Origin: Lactobacillus hominis DSM 23910 = CRBIP 24.179
Lineage (GTDB): Bacteria; Bacillota; Bacilli; Lactobacillales; Lactobacillaceae
NCBI RefSeq assembly: GCF_000296835.1
Contig: NZ_CAKE01000010.1
Location: 1 to 64,000, forward strand
DNA: 64,000 bases
Reading direction: 5' to 3'
Shown here: one piece after another, positions 8,378 to 17,025 of the stretch
Position numbering within the stretch: the stretch's first letter is position 1
Layout of the letters: every line of letters begins with the position of its first letter
Made by a program: the position numbers and the translations under genes
The notes under the pieces: model-generated
What the model was told of the DNA's origin: nothing
The model's database searches: none
The model's input: only the letters and a program-made list of their open reading frames with translations

Positions 8378-9721
8378 ATGTATGCAAGCGCTAATCCGAA
8401 GCAACCTTTTTATGTAGCTAATAAAATTGAATTTACCCAGAAAGATCAGCAAGTTTTGACTAAGTTATTCCAGCCTTTAGTTGGAATTATTAGCACAGGG
8501 CTGTATACGACTTTAATTAACGAATTTTATTCTGTTCCAATTGCTGGCGATTATAAGACGCTTTATCAGCTGCAAGACCAAACCAATACGAATTTAAAAA
8601 ATATTTTTTCAAGTATTCATCAATTAGAAGCAGTTGGTTTAGTTAAGACTTATTTAGGAGAAAATCCAATTTTAGGAGAAGTTTTGATTTTTAAATTAAA
8701 GCCAGTTCCTTCTCCAAAAGAGTTTTTTAACACTTTTTTGCTTTCAAGCTTATTGCAAGAAAGAGTGGGGATTGTCGCATTTGAACGTTTAGTTAAAGAA
8801 TTTAAAGACCAAGAATTTATTGGTCTAAAAAATGCCAAAGATATTAGTGCGGGATTTTTTGATATTTATCATTTAAATGCTTCAGTTGCCATTACTCCCC
8901 CAGCTAGCGTGCGCCAGGCAGGTGAAAGCTTTAAAAAGGCTAATTCTGAAGGCATATCTTTGGGTAAAAATCTTAAGCAAGTTGATTGGGACTTTTTAAT
9001 TTCGTTATTTGCGTCCTATCATGTACCAGAAAGCGAAATTAACAAACACCGTCGAGAAATTGTTGAGATTATTTCTTTTTATGATTTAACTGAGCAAGAG
9101 TTTGTTGATAATACTTTAATTACTTTGTCAGCTGGCGATTTAACTTTGGACATGAAAAAGATTGTCTCAGTTATAACTGAGAATTTTGGACAAAAGAAAA
9201 ATAAAGCTTTGATTAATAAACAATTAACGCAAAATTCTAATAAAAATGCAGTCCAAACAATTCAGAATTTGTCTGATAAAGATAATAAGCTGCTTAAGCA
9301 AGTAAGCGAATATTCAGCTATTGATTATTTGTATTTCTTAAAACGGCAAAAAGGCGGCTATGTCACAACTCGCGAAAAAAGCGTTGTCTTTCGCTTGCAG
9401 AGTCAATATGGCTTAAGTCCGCAGTTAATCAACATGCTAGTGCGAACATGTCTAGAATATGATTCTGTTTTAACAGCAACTTTAGCTGATAAGATTGCTA
9501 ATAACTGGCTGCAAGCTGGTGTAACGACGCCGACTCAAGCGATTAGCTATATGAAAAAGCGTCGGCAAAATCAAAATAGACGCACTTATAGTAAGGCTCC
9601 AAGAAGAATCAGAAAGACGACTAATTGGAGCAATTATCAAGATAAAAATAAAAACTCAAATGTCAAAATGTCTGATCAAGAGTTGAATGAGATCTTTAAA
9701 GACTTTGGCAAAAAGGACTAG
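8378..9721 (+). CDS. dnaB: Replication initiation / membrane attachment protein DnaB
   Basis: This is the Firmicutes DnaB, a primosomal co-loader acting with DnaD and DnaI; it is not the replicative helicase. It has 447 residues, with DnaD/DnaB-like winged-helix and DDBH domains; the YxxxIxxWLxxG-like motif is seen as DKIANNWLQAGVTTPTQAISY near residue 365. The C terminus is basic and low in complexity (KKRRQNQNRRTYSK, PRRIRKTT). The start ATG is 11 bases from an AAGGAG site. The neighbour dnaI encodes its helicase-loading partner. Confidence 0.93.
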   Translation: MYASANPKQPFYVANKIEFTQKDQQVLTKLFQPLVGIISTGLYTTLINEFYSVPIAGDYKTLYQLQDQTNTNLKNIFSSIHQLEAVGLVKTYLGENPILGEVLIFKLKPVPSPKEFFNTFLLSSLLQERVGIVAFERLVKEFKDQEFIGLKNAKDISAGFFDIYHLNASVAITPPASVRQAGESFKKANSEGISLGKNLKQVDWDFLISLFASYHVPESEINKHRREIVEIISFYDLTEQEFVDNTLITLSAGDLTLDMKKIVSVITENFGQKKNKALINKQLTQNSNKNAVQTIQNLSDKDNKLLKQVSEYSAIDYLYFLKRQKGGYVTTREKSVVFRLQSQYGLSPQLINMLVRTCLEYDSVLTATLADKIANNWLQAGVTTPTQAISYMKKRRQNQNRRTYSKAPRRIRKTTNWSNYQDKNKNSNVKMSDQELNEIFKDFGKKD

Positions 9722-9734
9722 AAAGCGGTAAACA

Positions 9735-10634
9735 ATGCAACCAATTTCTGATGTGATTTCACAAATAATTAAGGATCGACAATTAGATCAAAATTCAGAT
9801 AGCTTAGCCAAAAAAGCTATAAGCAATTCACAAGTGCAGGATTTTTTAAATCAAAATCGTGATCGCATCGATAATGCGATGATTAAGGCTTCGCTGGCAA
9901 ATATTTTTACTTTTGTAGATCAAATTGAACATCCCAATTCAGTTATAAAAGGTTATCAACCACAATTGTTTATTAACGGCCGTGTAATTGATATTCGTTT
10001 TGCTCCAACTCAGCAAAAAATAAAAGCGCAAGAATTAGCTCAGCGAAAGCATAGAATTGAATTAATTGATTTACCTGAGAAATTACGCAATGTAGATTTA
10101 ACAAGCATTGATCGAAATCCTGAACGACGCGAAAGTTTAGTTGAAATTGCTAATTTTATTAAGAACTATAAAAAAGATCACCATGCTAAAGGCCTTTATT
10201 TAGAAGGTGATTTTGGCGTGGGAAAAACTTATATTCTAGCAGCTTTAGCCAATGCAATTGCTAGTGAAGGTAGCAACGTTATCTTTTTACATGTGCCGAG
10301 TTTTATTGCCGGTCTCAGTAGCCATTTCCAAGATAATAGCTTAAATCAAGAAATTGACCGAATTGCCAATGCTCCAGTTTTGATTTTTGACGATATTGGA
10401 GCAGAAAGCTTGAGCGAATGGTCGCGCGATGATGTTTTGGGCGTTATTTTGCAAAAGAGAATGGACAATGACTTGCCGACATTCTTTAGTTCAAACATGG
10501 ATATGAATGCCTTAGAACAGCATTTGGCTGAAACTAAAAATAGTCTTGATGAAGTTAAGGCAAAAAGGCTGATGCAACGCGTTCGCTATTTGAGTCGCGA
10601 AGTTTTTGTTGGCGGTCAAAATAGACGTTTTTAA
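9735..10634 (+). CDS. dnaI: Primosomal protein DnaI (helicase loader ATPase)
   Basis: This AAA+ ATPase loads the replicative helicase at oriC and at restarted forks. It has 299 residues: an N-terminal helicase-binding domain (residues 1-130) and a C-terminal AAA+ domain with Walker A GDFGVGKTY near residue 160 and Walker B LIFDDIGAE near residue 216. A sensor-like SSNMD and the arginine-rich end (QRVRYLSREV) follow. It starts 13 bases after dnaB, in the same operon. Confidence 0.96.
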   Translation: MQPISDVISQIIKDRQLDQNSDSLAKKAISNSQVQDFLNQNRDRIDNAMIKASLANIFTFVDQIEHPNSVIKGYQPQLFINGRVIDIRFAPTQQKIKAQELAQRKHRIELIDLPEKLRNVDLTSIDRNPERRESLVEIANFIKNYKKDHHAKGLYLEGDFGVGKTYILAALANAIASEGSNVIFLHVPSFIAGLSSHFQDNSLNQEIDRIANAPVLIFDDIGAESLSEWSRDDVLGVILQKRMDNDLPTFFSSNMDMNALEQHLAETKNSLDEVKAKRLMQRVRYLSREVFVGGQNRRF

Positions 10635-10652
10635 TTTTTCTGATAAAAGCAC

Positions 10653-10680
10653 TTGAAACTAAAATTTTAGCTAGTATAAT
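10653..10680 (+). promoter_or_regulatory. Promoter of the thrS T-box leader
   Basis: TTGAAA (10653-10658) and a perfect TATAAT (10675-10680) are separated by 16 bp, about 230 bases ahead of thrS. Confidence 0.8.
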
Positions 10681-10686
10681 GAAAAT

Positions 10687-10898
10687 CAATGAAAGACATG
10701 ACGACTTTAACTCAGAGACAAGAGCCTAGTTCTGGAAGCTCTTGAATAAAAGGCGCCCCAATTTCATCAAACCTAAAATTAATAATTTGGTTAGGAACCA
10801 TTAACGACCTATAGAGGAGTTAACTTTTGTTAGCTCGAATTTTGGGTGGAACCACGTAATTTAACGTCCCAGCACAGTTTTTTGTGCTGGGATTTTTT
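10687..10898 (+). promoter_or_regulatory. T-box riboswitch leader of thrS
   Basis: The leader binds uncharged tRNA and then permits read-through. The conserved T-box sequence GGGTGGAACCACG is at 10844-10856. The stem I apical hairpin CAAGAGC/GCTCTTG and the AGAGA motif just before it are visible near 10715-10755. The leader ends in a strong terminator, CCCAGCACA/TGTGCTGGG with six T (10868-10898). Stem I probably closes through ATGAAA/TTTCAT. A threonine specifier codon was not found with confidence, so the amino-acid assignment rests on the downstream thrS gene. Confidence 0.88.
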
Positions 10899-10914
10899 GT
10901 TTGGAGGTAAATAT

Positions 10915-12846
10915 ATGAGTTTTGCTGTAACTTTGCCAGACGGTTCAAAGAAAGAATTTGAAAAGGAAATTTCTGTTAAGGAATTGGCATCTTCAATTGC
11001 TACTTCTTTGGCAAAAAAGGCAGTTGGTGCCAAGATTAACGGTGCACTTAAGCCATTAGATTACAAGATTAACGAAGATGTTGAAGCTGCTATTGTTACT
11101 GATGAAGACGAAGAAGGTTTAGATATTTTGCGTGCTTCAGCAGCATTCTTACTTGAAGCAGTAATTAAAAACAAGTATCCTGAAATGCACTTTGGTTTGC
11201 ACGAAGCAGACGAAGGTGGCTTCTTTGTAGATACTGATAAAGAAGACCAAATCAAAGTTAGCGAATTGCCAGCTCTTGAAAAGGCAATGGAAAAAGCTAT
11301 CAAGAACGGTGAAAAGATTGAATACGCTAAGATGAGTCGTGGAGAACTAGAAGACATCTTTAAAGATGATCCATACAAGATGGAATTGCTTAAAGATGCT
11401 GATAGCGAAGTTGATGTATTTAAGTTAGGCGACTTTGTAGACTTCGGCTTTGATGCATTATTGCCAAACACTGGTAAGATTAAGAACTTCAAGTTATTGT
11501 CAGTTGCTGGTGCTTACTGGTTAGGTAAATCTTCTAACCCAATGCTTCAGAGAATCTTTGGTACTGCATTCTTCAAGAAGGCTGCTTTAGATGAAGATTT
11601 GAAGCGTCGTGCAGAAATTAAAGAAAGAGACCACAGAACTATTGGTAGAGACTTAGACTTGTTCTTTGTTGATCCTAAAGTTGGTGCTGGTCTTCCTTAC
11701 TGGATGCCAAAGGGTGCAACTATTCGTCGCGTTGTTGAAAGATATATTGTTGATAAAGAAGTTGCCGATGGCTATGAACACGTTTATACTCCAGTTTTAA
11801 TGAACGTTGATGCTTACAAGACTTCTGGTCACTGGGCACACTACCGTGATGACATGTTCCCACCAATGGACATGGGTGATGGCGAAATGCTTGAATTACG
11901 TCCAATGAACTGTCCATCACATATTCAAATTTACAAGCACCACATCCGTTCATACCGTGAATTACCAATCCGTATCGCTGAATTAGGTATGATGCACAGA
12001 TACGAAAAATCAGGTGCTTTGTCAGGTCTTCAACGTGTACGTGAAATGACTTTAAACGACGGTCACACTTTCGTAGCCTTAGATCAAATCCGTGAAGAAT
12101 TTGCTAAAGTTTTGAAGTTAATCATGGACGTATACAAAGACTTTGATATTACTGATTACTACTTCAGACTTTCATACCGTGATCCAAAGAACACTGACAA
12201 GTACTACGCAAACGACGAAATGTGGGAAAGATCTCAATCAATGCTTAAAGCAGCTATGGATGATCTTGGTCTTGACTATGTTGAAGCTGAAGGTGAAGCA
12301 GCATTCTACGGTCCTAAGCTTGATATTCAAACTAAGACTGCCTTGGGTAACGATGAAACTATGTCAACTATCCAACTTGACTTCATGCTTCCAGAAAGAT
12401 TTGGCTTAACTTACGTAGGTCAAGATGGTGAAGAACACCGTCCAGTTATGATTCACCGTGGTATTGTTGGTACTATGGAAAGATTCATTGCTTACTTAAC
12501 TGAAATCTACAAGGGTGCATTCCCAACTTGGCTTGCTCCAATTCAAGCAGAAATTATTCCAGTTAACGAAGATGCTCATGGTGCATATGCTGACAAGGTT
12601 CGTGAAGAATTAGCTAAGCGCGGATTCAGAGCAGAAGTAGACCACAGAAATGAAAAACTTGGCTACAAGATCCGTGAATCACAAACTCAAAAGGTACCAT
12701 ATACTTTAGTTTTAGGTGACGATGAAATGAACGTAAATGGTGTTAATGTTCGTCGCTATGGTACTGAAGAACAAATTTCTAAGAGTTTAGATGACTTTAT
12801 TGCTGAAATTGATGCAGATGTTAAGTCATACTCAAGAGAAAAATAA
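10915..12846 (+). CDS. thrS: Threonyl-tRNA synthetase
   Basis: This class II synthetase charges tRNA-Thr. It has 643 residues: an N-terminal TGS domain (1-60), an editing domain region (to about 230), the class II catalytic core with motif 2 [17 protein letters not shown] and motif 3 [11 protein letters not shown], and a C-terminal anticodon-binding domain. The reading frame extends upstream into the T-box terminator, but the ATG at 10915 has GGAGG (10903-10907) and starts the TGS domain correctly. Expression is controlled by the T-box leader, and a terminator follows. Confidence 0.98.
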   Translation: MSFAVTLPDGSKKEFEKEISVKELASSIATSLAKKAVGAKINGALKPLDYKINEDVEAAIVTDEDEEGLDILRASAAFLLEAVIKNKYPEMHFGLHEADEGGFFVDTDKEDQIKVSELPALEKAMEKAIKNGEKIEYAKMSRGELEDIFKDDPYKMELLKDADSEVDVFKLGDFVDFGFDALLPNTGKIKNFKLLSVAGAYWLGKSSNPMLQRIFGTAFFKKAALDEDLKRRAEIKERDHRTIGRDLDLFFVDPKVGAGLPYWMPKGATIRRVVERYIVDKEVADGYEHVYTPVLMNVDAYKTSGHWAHYRDDMFPPMDMGDGEMLELRPMNCPSHIQIYKHHIRSYRELPIRIAELGMMHRYEKSGALSGLQRVREMTLNDGHTFVALDQIREEFAKVLKLIMDVYKDFDITDYYFRLSYRDPKNTDKYYANDEMWERSQSMLKAAMDDLGLDYVEAEGEAAFYGPKLDIQTKTALGNDETMSTIQLDFMLPERFGLTYVGQDGEEHRPVMIHRGIVGTMERFIAYLTEIYKGAFPTWLAPIQAEIIPVNEDAHGAYADKVREELAKRGFRAEVDHRNEKLGYKIRESQTQKVPYTLVLGDDEMNVNGVNVRRYGTEEQISKSLDDFIAEIDADVKSYSREK

Positions 12847-12865
12847 TTAATAAATCCAAATTAGA

Positions 12866-12902
12866 AAAGAGCAGAGAACGTTAAATTCTCTGCTCTTTTT
12901 TG
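12866..12902 (+). terminator. Rho-independent terminator after thrS
   Basis: A 13-bp perfect stem (AAAAGAGCAGAGA with TTCTCTGCTCTTTT, 7-base loop) ends in a run of T. Confidence 0.92.
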
Positions 12903-12910
12903 TATTTATA

Positions 12911-12978
12911 ACCGTTCACCGTTAAAAAGTTACCACTCGCCGAATTTTTATAGATTTTAGAATTTAAGCGTCTATACT
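12911..12978 (+). promoter_or_regulatory. LytTR-type direct repeats and -10 box, first module
   Basis: Two 11-base half-sites, ACCGTTCACCG (12911-12921) and ACCACTCGCCG (12932-12942), begin exactly 21 bp apart, about two helical turns, as in known LytTR-family operators. A -10 box TATACT lies at 12973-12978, 31 bp beyond the second half-site. The -35 position (ATAGAT at 12950-12955) does not match consensus, so the promoter should need an activator. The downstream LytTR gene is the obvious candidate; binding itself is inferred. Confidence 0.7.
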
Positions 12979-13004
12979 GTTAAGCAAATAGAGGAGGAAT
13001 AAAC

Positions 13005-13439
13005 ATGAAAATAAAGTTTCATATTGATGAACACTTACCAGAAGAAAAAGCTGAGTTTTGGTTACGAAAAATGACAGAAAGAATTAGGCAAATTACTGAA
13101 GATTTGACTAGTGAAAAGGACTTTGTCTGGTGCTATCAAAGAGGAAATGCTTTTTCAATTAATTTCTCCGATATTTATTTAATACAAGTTGAAAATGAAA
13201 AGACTTATGTTTATACAGAAACAGAAAATTATCTGTATAAAGGCAGGTTATATCAGATCCAACAATTATTACCTTCAGATTTTGTAATGGCGTCAAGAAG
13301 TGCGTTAGTTAATTGTCACAAACTCGATCATTTGCAGATCTTAAGTGATGGAAATGTTGATGCAATCTTGAAAAATAATCTTACTGTGCAAATTTCAAGA
13401 CGTAAGATTAAGAATTTAAAAGAGGTGCTAGGACTATGA
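13005..13439 (+). CDS. LytTR-domain transcriptional regulator (first LytTR-DUF3021 module)
   Basis: A 144-residue DNA-binding protein with no receiver domain. The C-terminal part (about 45-144) is a LytTR domain: IYLIQVENEKTYVYTE, then FVMASRSALVNCHKLDHL, then the final ISRRKIKNLKEVL helix. It is preceded by the strong ribosome site GAGGAGG. It overlaps the DUF3021 gene by four bases (ATGA). Such pairs resemble the LytTR regulatory systems of streptococci (HdrRM, BrsRM), in which the membrane partner holds back the regulator. Its own promoter carries matching repeats, suggesting autoactivation. Confidence 0.88.
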   Translation: MKIKFHIDEHLPEEKAEFWLRKMTERIRQITEDLTSEKDFVWCYQRGNAFSINFSDIYLIQVENEKTYVYTETENYLYKGRLYQIQQLLPSDFVMASRSALVNCHKLDHLQILSDGNVDAILKNNLTVQISRRKIKNLKEVLGL

Positions 13440-13867
13440 GAAATGTTAAAAATATGCTAGTTAGTGGCTTGATTGGAATTGGGATCGGAATGGTCTGGGT
13501 TGCGGCTGATTTATTTTTATCGCTTAATGGAAAAGATGTCGCTGCAATGAAAATGTCAGTATTGTACTTTCTTTTTTGGTTAGTGACTTCCTTTGTAATT
13601 GGGATTTTCTTTTATTTTGCAAGCTTGATTTTTAATAAAGATTCCTGGTCATTAAGAAAACAAATTATTATTAATTTCTTTATTTGTTTAAGCGCATGGC
13701 TTTTATTTAATTTAACTATTAATAATTTTAATTTCTCTTGGCATTTATTTGGTGCTGTGATTGTTGATTTCATTATTATGTATGCAATTGCCTATGGAAT
13801 TTACTTTTGGCACTTGTGGCATGACGTTAGAGAAATTAATAAAAAATTGAAGCAGAATACTAGGTGA
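13436..13867 (+). CDS. DUF3021 family membrane protein
   Basis: A 143-residue protein with four predicted membrane helices: about residues 8-28, 42-64, 77-97 and 103-125. It has a short charged tail. DUF3021 proteins are regularly encoded next to stand-alone LytTR regulators, and by analogy with HdrM and BrsM this one may be the membrane antagonist of the preceding protein. The coding sequence overlaps the regulator gene by four bases and runs up to the ABC ATPase gene, so all four genes form one operon. The inhibitor role is inferred. Confidence 0.82.
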   Translation: MRNVKNMLVSGLIGIGIGMVWVAADLFLSLNGKDVAAMKMSVLYFLFWLVTSFVIGIFFYFASLIFNKDSWSLRKQIIINFFICLSAWLLFNLTINNFNFSWHLFGAVIVDFIIMYAIAYGIYFWHLWHDVREINKKLKQNTR

Positions 13868-13872
13868 GAAAA

Positions 13873-14799
13873 ATGACGACTTTATTGACAGTAGATGGAC
13901 TTTCAAAAAAATATAAAGATACAGGTAAAAAAGCAGTAAATGATGTTTCTTTTCAGATAAGTCATGGCGACATTGTAGTATTTTTAGGACCAAATGGTGC
14001 TGGGAAAACAACTACTTTAAAAATGATTTTGAATTTGATAATTCCTGATGAAGGAAAGATCTATTTTGAAGGTCAAGAAATTACTAGTAAAGGGTTAATG
14101 CTCCTGAAAAACACAGGTGCGCTTTTGGAGGGATCACGAAATATGTTTTGGTCTTTATCTCCAATTGAAAATTTTGTTTATTGGGGCGGTCAACGTGGTC
14201 TAACTAAAAATATGGCTGAGAAGAAAGGAGTTGAATTGTTAAAACAATTTGGATTGTTTGAAAAGAGGAACGTGCCCATTACTAGTCTAAGTCGAGGGAT
14301 GCAACAAGCAGTTGGCATTTGTTGCGCGATGATTGCTGAACCAAAACTTTTAATTTTAGATGAGCCTACTTTAGGATTGGATATCAAATCAACACAAGTG
14401 GTAATTAGTATTTTGAAAAAATTATCCTCTAATGGTGTCGGTATTTTAATAACTACTCATCAGTTAGATTTTGCTCAAAAAGTAGCTGAAAAAATTTTAC
14501 TGATTAATCAAGGAAAGCTCGTTTTTTCAGATAATATAAAAGATAGTCTGGAAAACTTTAATAATCAATCAATTTTGAAAATTACTTTAACGCATTCGCT
14601 TAAGGAATCAGATAGAGAAAAATTATCAATGTATTGTACTCTTATTACGAATACCGAGAATTCTTATCAATTGAATGTTAAAAAGCAAAATAATTTACCT
14701 CAAGTTCTTGAGGTGTTAGGTGAATTACCTATTAGGAAGATTGAGACTAAAACGATGAAGTTAGAAGACATATTTAATTATTATGTAGGAGAAAAATAA
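13873..14799 (+). CDS. ABC transporter ATP-binding protein
   Basis: A 308-residue ABC ATPase of the drug/bacteriocin-export type. Walker A is LGPNGAGKTTT near residue 36, the signature is LSRGMQQAVG (a degenerate LSGGQ), Walker B is LLILDEPTLGLD, and the H-loop is TTHQ. A C-terminal extension of about 90 residues follows, as in BcrA/LanF-type ATPases. A GTG at 13864 is in frame, but the ATG at 13873 fits the AGGTGAG site better. It works with the overlapping permease; the substrate is unknown. Confidence 0.9.
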   Translation: MTTLLTVDGLSKKYKDTGKKAVNDVSFQISHGDIVVFLGPNGAGKTTTLKMILNLIIPDEGKIYFEGQEITSKGLMLLKNTGALLEGSRNMFWSLSPIENFVYWGGQRGLTKNMAEKKGVELLKQFGLFEKRNVPITSLSRGMQQAVGICCAMIAEPKLLILDEPTLGLDIKSTQVVISILKKLSSNGVGILITTHQLDFAQKVAEKILLINQGKLVFSDNIKDSLENFNNQSILKITLTHSLKESDREKLSMYCTLITNTENSYQLNVKKQNNLPQVLEVLGELPIRKIETKTMKLEDIFNYYVGEK

Positions 14800-15563
14800 T
14801 GATGAGCTTAAAAGCCGAAATATGGCGTCAAATATACTTATATAAGAGATATCCTTTTAGCTATTTTTCTGATTTTATTTTATTAATCCTAATGTTTATG
14901 GCCATTTTCTTTAGTGGTTCTTTAGCTGGTGGGGGGATTATTGGAAAAACGTTAAATGCGTTGGTAATTGGGTACGTTTTATGGACTTTGATCCAGAATA
15001 CAATTAGTCAAATGGGGACTTGTATTGCTAATCAGATGCAAAATGGCATTTTAGAACAACAATTTTTAATGCCAATATCTTTTAAAAGATTGTTTTTCAA
15101 TAAAATTGTGGTGAATATTGTTTCTTCAGCGATTCAAGCGTTTTTAGCTTTAATAATTATTATGATGATTACAAATAATTGGATTAAATTTTCACCTATT
15201 ACAGTTTTGCCATTCTTTCTAGCATTGTTAGTTACTGTTGGATTAGGATATTTAATTGTAAGTTTAGTTTTAAATTTTAAAAGAATTGGAAGTACTTTGG
15301 TAATCTTTCAGTATGTCTATTTAGGGATTTTATTAATTAATTTTGAAAACTATCCACTAAGTATTAAATATTTATCTTGTTTATTACCGATCTGTCCAAT
15401 GGTTAGCTGGATGAGATTAATTGTTAACCAACGTACATACAATTTTTCGTTTTATCTAATGGCATCCTTATTTAATGCAATTTTATGGTTAGTGATCGGG
15501 TTCTTTATTTTTGAAATTACTAATCAAAAAGTAAGAAAAGCTGGAAGTTTGGCTGCATATTAA
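14799..15563 (+). CDS. ABC-2 type transporter permease
   Basis: A 254-residue membrane protein with six predicted helices (first at about residues 23-45) and a cytoplasmic N terminus, matching ABC-2 permeases. The start overlaps the ATPase stop by one base and has GTAGGAG seven bases upstream; a second ATG follows immediately. Together with the ATPase it should form a half-size exporter. Being downstream of the LytTR-DUF3021 pair, it is the likely output of that module. The cargo (peptide, lipid-II-binding drug or other) cannot be told. Confidence 0.82.
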   Translation: MMSLKAEIWRQIYLYKRYPFSYFSDFILLILMFMAIFFSGSLAGGGIIGKTLNALVIGYVLWTLIQNTISQMGTCIANQMQNGILEQQFLMPISFKRLFFNKIVVNIVSSAIQAFLALIIIMMITNNWIKFSPITVLPFFLALLVTVGLGYLIVSLVLNFKRIGSTLVIFQYVYLGILLINFENYPLSIKYLSCLLPICPMVSWMRLIVNQRTYNFSFYLMASLFNAILWLVIGFFIFEITNQKVRKAGSLAAY

Positions 15564-15592
15564 TGTTGAATTATATAAATTTGTTTAATCCC

Positions 15593-15620
15593 TTGACGTA
15601 GATTAGTTAGATGGTATAAT
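15593..15620 (+). promoter_or_regulatory. Promoter of the infC operon
   Basis: TTGACG (15593-15598) and a perfect TATAAT (15615-15620) are 16 bp apart, at the head of the L20 leader. Confidence 0.85.
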
Positions 15621-15626
15621 TTAGAA

Positions 15627-15733
15627 GTTGAGAACAAGAAGAAGCACCCGCTTCTCGCCTAAGTTGATATACCTCTGGGCTGATCGATAATATCTGTTGA
15701 TTAAAAGCGGGCGTTAACTTTGCCCGCTTTTTT
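15627..15733 (+). promoter_or_regulatory. Ribosomal protein L20 leader (attenuator) of infC-rpmI-rplT
   Basis: The 5' leader of the operon ends in a strong intrinsic terminator: AAAGCGGGC (15704-15712) pairs with GCCCGCTTT (15722-15730), followed by T. An upstream CCCGCTT (near 15647) can pair with the 5' arm of that terminator, giving an alternative fold. In low-GC Gram-positives this leader is bound by L20, which represses its own operon. The L20 leader assignment is from position, alternative pairing and operon, not from a covariance search. Confidence 0.8.
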
Positions 15734-15767
15734 CTTGTCCTCGAAATTAACATGGAGGTGAATACTC

Positions 15768-16298
15768 ATACCAAGAAATATGATCTTAAACGAAGACATT
15801 CGTGCTCGTGAAGTTCGTTTAATTGGAGCCGACGGCCAACAAATTGGTGTCGTATCTAAGAACGAAGCTTTACATCAAGCAGCAGATGCCGATATGGATT
15901 TGGTTTTACTTTCTCCTAATGCTAAGCCACCAGTTGCTCGTATTATGGACTACGGTAAGTTCCGTTTCGAACAACAAAAGAAGGCTAAGGAAAACCGTAA
16001 AAACCAAAAAGTAATGGCTGTTAAAGAAATTCGTTTAAGTCCAACCATTGAAGGAAATGACTTTGACACTAAGTTAAAGCATGTTCGTAAATTCTTGACC
16101 AAGGGCGCTAAAGTGAGAGTGTCAATCCGCTTTAGAGGCCGTGCTATCACTCATAAAGAGCTTGGAAAAGAAGTATTGGAAAAAATGGCCAATGAAGCTA
16201 GCGACTTATCTACTGTAGTCACTAAGCCTAAGATGGAAGGTCGTTCAATGTTCTTAATGCTTGCTCCTTTGAGTGAAAAAGATAAAAAGAAAAAGTAG
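15768..16298 (+). CDS. infC: Translation initiation factor IF-3
   Basis: IF-3 keeps the 30S subunit free and proofreads start-codon choice. The core begins NEDIRAREVRLIGADGQQIG and contains LVLLSPNAKPPVARIMDYGKF, both diagnostic. The only good ribosome site, GGAGG (15754-15758), is 9 bases before an in-frame ATA at 15768 (ATA-CCA-AGA-AAT) but 21 bases before the first ATG at 15780. The AUA is therefore taken as start, giving 176 residues; rare start codons on infC are a known autoregulatory device. If the ATG is used the protein has 172 residues. Confidence 0.93.
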   Translation: MPRNMILNEDIRAREVRLIGADGQQIGVVSKNEALHQAADADMDLVLLSPNAKPPVARIMDYGKFRFEQQKKAKENRKNQKVMAVKEIRLSPTIEGNDFDTKLKHVRKFLTKGAKVRVSIRFRGRAITHKELGKEVLEKMANEASDLSTVVTKPKMEGRSMFLMLAPLSEKDKKKK

Positions 16299-16316
16299 TT
16301 AATTGGAGGAATAGAT

Positions 16317-16517
16317 ATGCCAAAGCAAAAAACACACCGCGCTTCTGCAAAGCGTTTCAAGAGAACTGCTAACGGTGGTTTAAAGCGTCACCACGCTTAC
16401 ACTGGACACCGTTTCCACGGAAAGACCAAGAAACAACGTCGTCATTTGAGAAAAGCTGCTATGGTTTCAGCAAGTGACTTAAAGCGCATCAAACAGATGC
16501 TTTCCCAAATGCGTTAA
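16317..16517 (+). CDS. rpmI: 50S ribosomal protein L35
   Basis: A small, very basic ribosomal protein of 66 residues beginning [17 protein letters not shown], the typical L35 start, with the conserved [14 protein letters not shown] block. GGAGG precedes the ATG. It lies between infC and rplT in the classic three-gene operon. Confidence 0.98.
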   Translation: MPKQKTHRASAKRFKRTANGGLKRHHAYTGHRFHGKTKKQRRHLRKAAMVSASDLKRIKQMLSQMR

Positions 16518-16550
16518 TTTTATAAAGTATTTTTTGAGGAGGAATTTTAG

Positions 16551-16907
16551 ATGCCAAGAACTAAAGGTGGAACCGTAACACGCAAGCGTCGTAAGAAGAT
16601 CATGAAATTAGCCAAGGGTTACCGTGGCTCAAAACACTTACAATTTAAAGCAGCAAGTACTCAAGTATTTGTATCACGTAAATATGCATTCCGTGACCGT
16701 AAGAAGGTTAAGAGTGAATTCAGAAAATTATGGATTGCACGTATTAACGCTGCTGCAAGACAAAATGGTCTTTCATACTCTAAGTTAATGCACGGACTTA
16801 AAGTTGCCGGTGTTGACATCAACCGTAAGATGTTAGCTGACATTGCTTACAACGATGAAAAGGCATTTGCGGAATTAGCAGAAACTGCTAAGAAAGCTTT
16901 AAACTAA
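16551..16907 (+). CDS. rplT: 50S ribosomal protein L20
   Basis: A primary-assembly protein of the large subunit, 118 residues, beginning [19 protein letters not shown] and rich in basic residues, with a C-terminal RNA-binding part ([20 protein letters not shown]). In this group L20 also represses the operon through the leader at 15627-15733. A GAGGAGG site lies before the ATG, and a terminator follows. Confidence 0.98.
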   Translation: MPRTKGGTVTRKRRKKIMKLAKGYRGSKHLQFKAASTQVFVSRKYAFRDRKKVKSEFRKLWIARINAAARQNGLSYSKLMHGLKVAGVDINRKMLADIAYNDEKAFAELAETAKKALN

Positions 16908-16918
16908 GATATTTTTAA

Positions 16919-16950
16919 AGAGATTGGGAACGCATCCCGATCTTTTTTTT
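16919..16950 (+). terminator. Rho-independent terminator after rplT
   Basis: AGATTGGG pairs with CCCGATCT around a 7-base loop (one G-T pair), then eight T. Confidence 0.88.
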
Positions 16951-17025
16951 CGAGTAAATTTAATGATTTCTCTTAAGTGGCGGATTCTGGTATATTATAT
17001 ATGATAAAAAAGTGGAGAGTTTTTA

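Noticed and set aside
11061-11492. A 143-codon open frame on the minus strand within thrS
   Set aside because: It lies entirely opposite a highly conserved synthetase gene, is serine-rich low-complexity as expected of an antisense shadow, and has no ribosome site.
12143-12409. An 88-codon frame on the plus strand inside thrS in another frame
   Set aside because: It is a frame shadow of the synthetase, with no start context.
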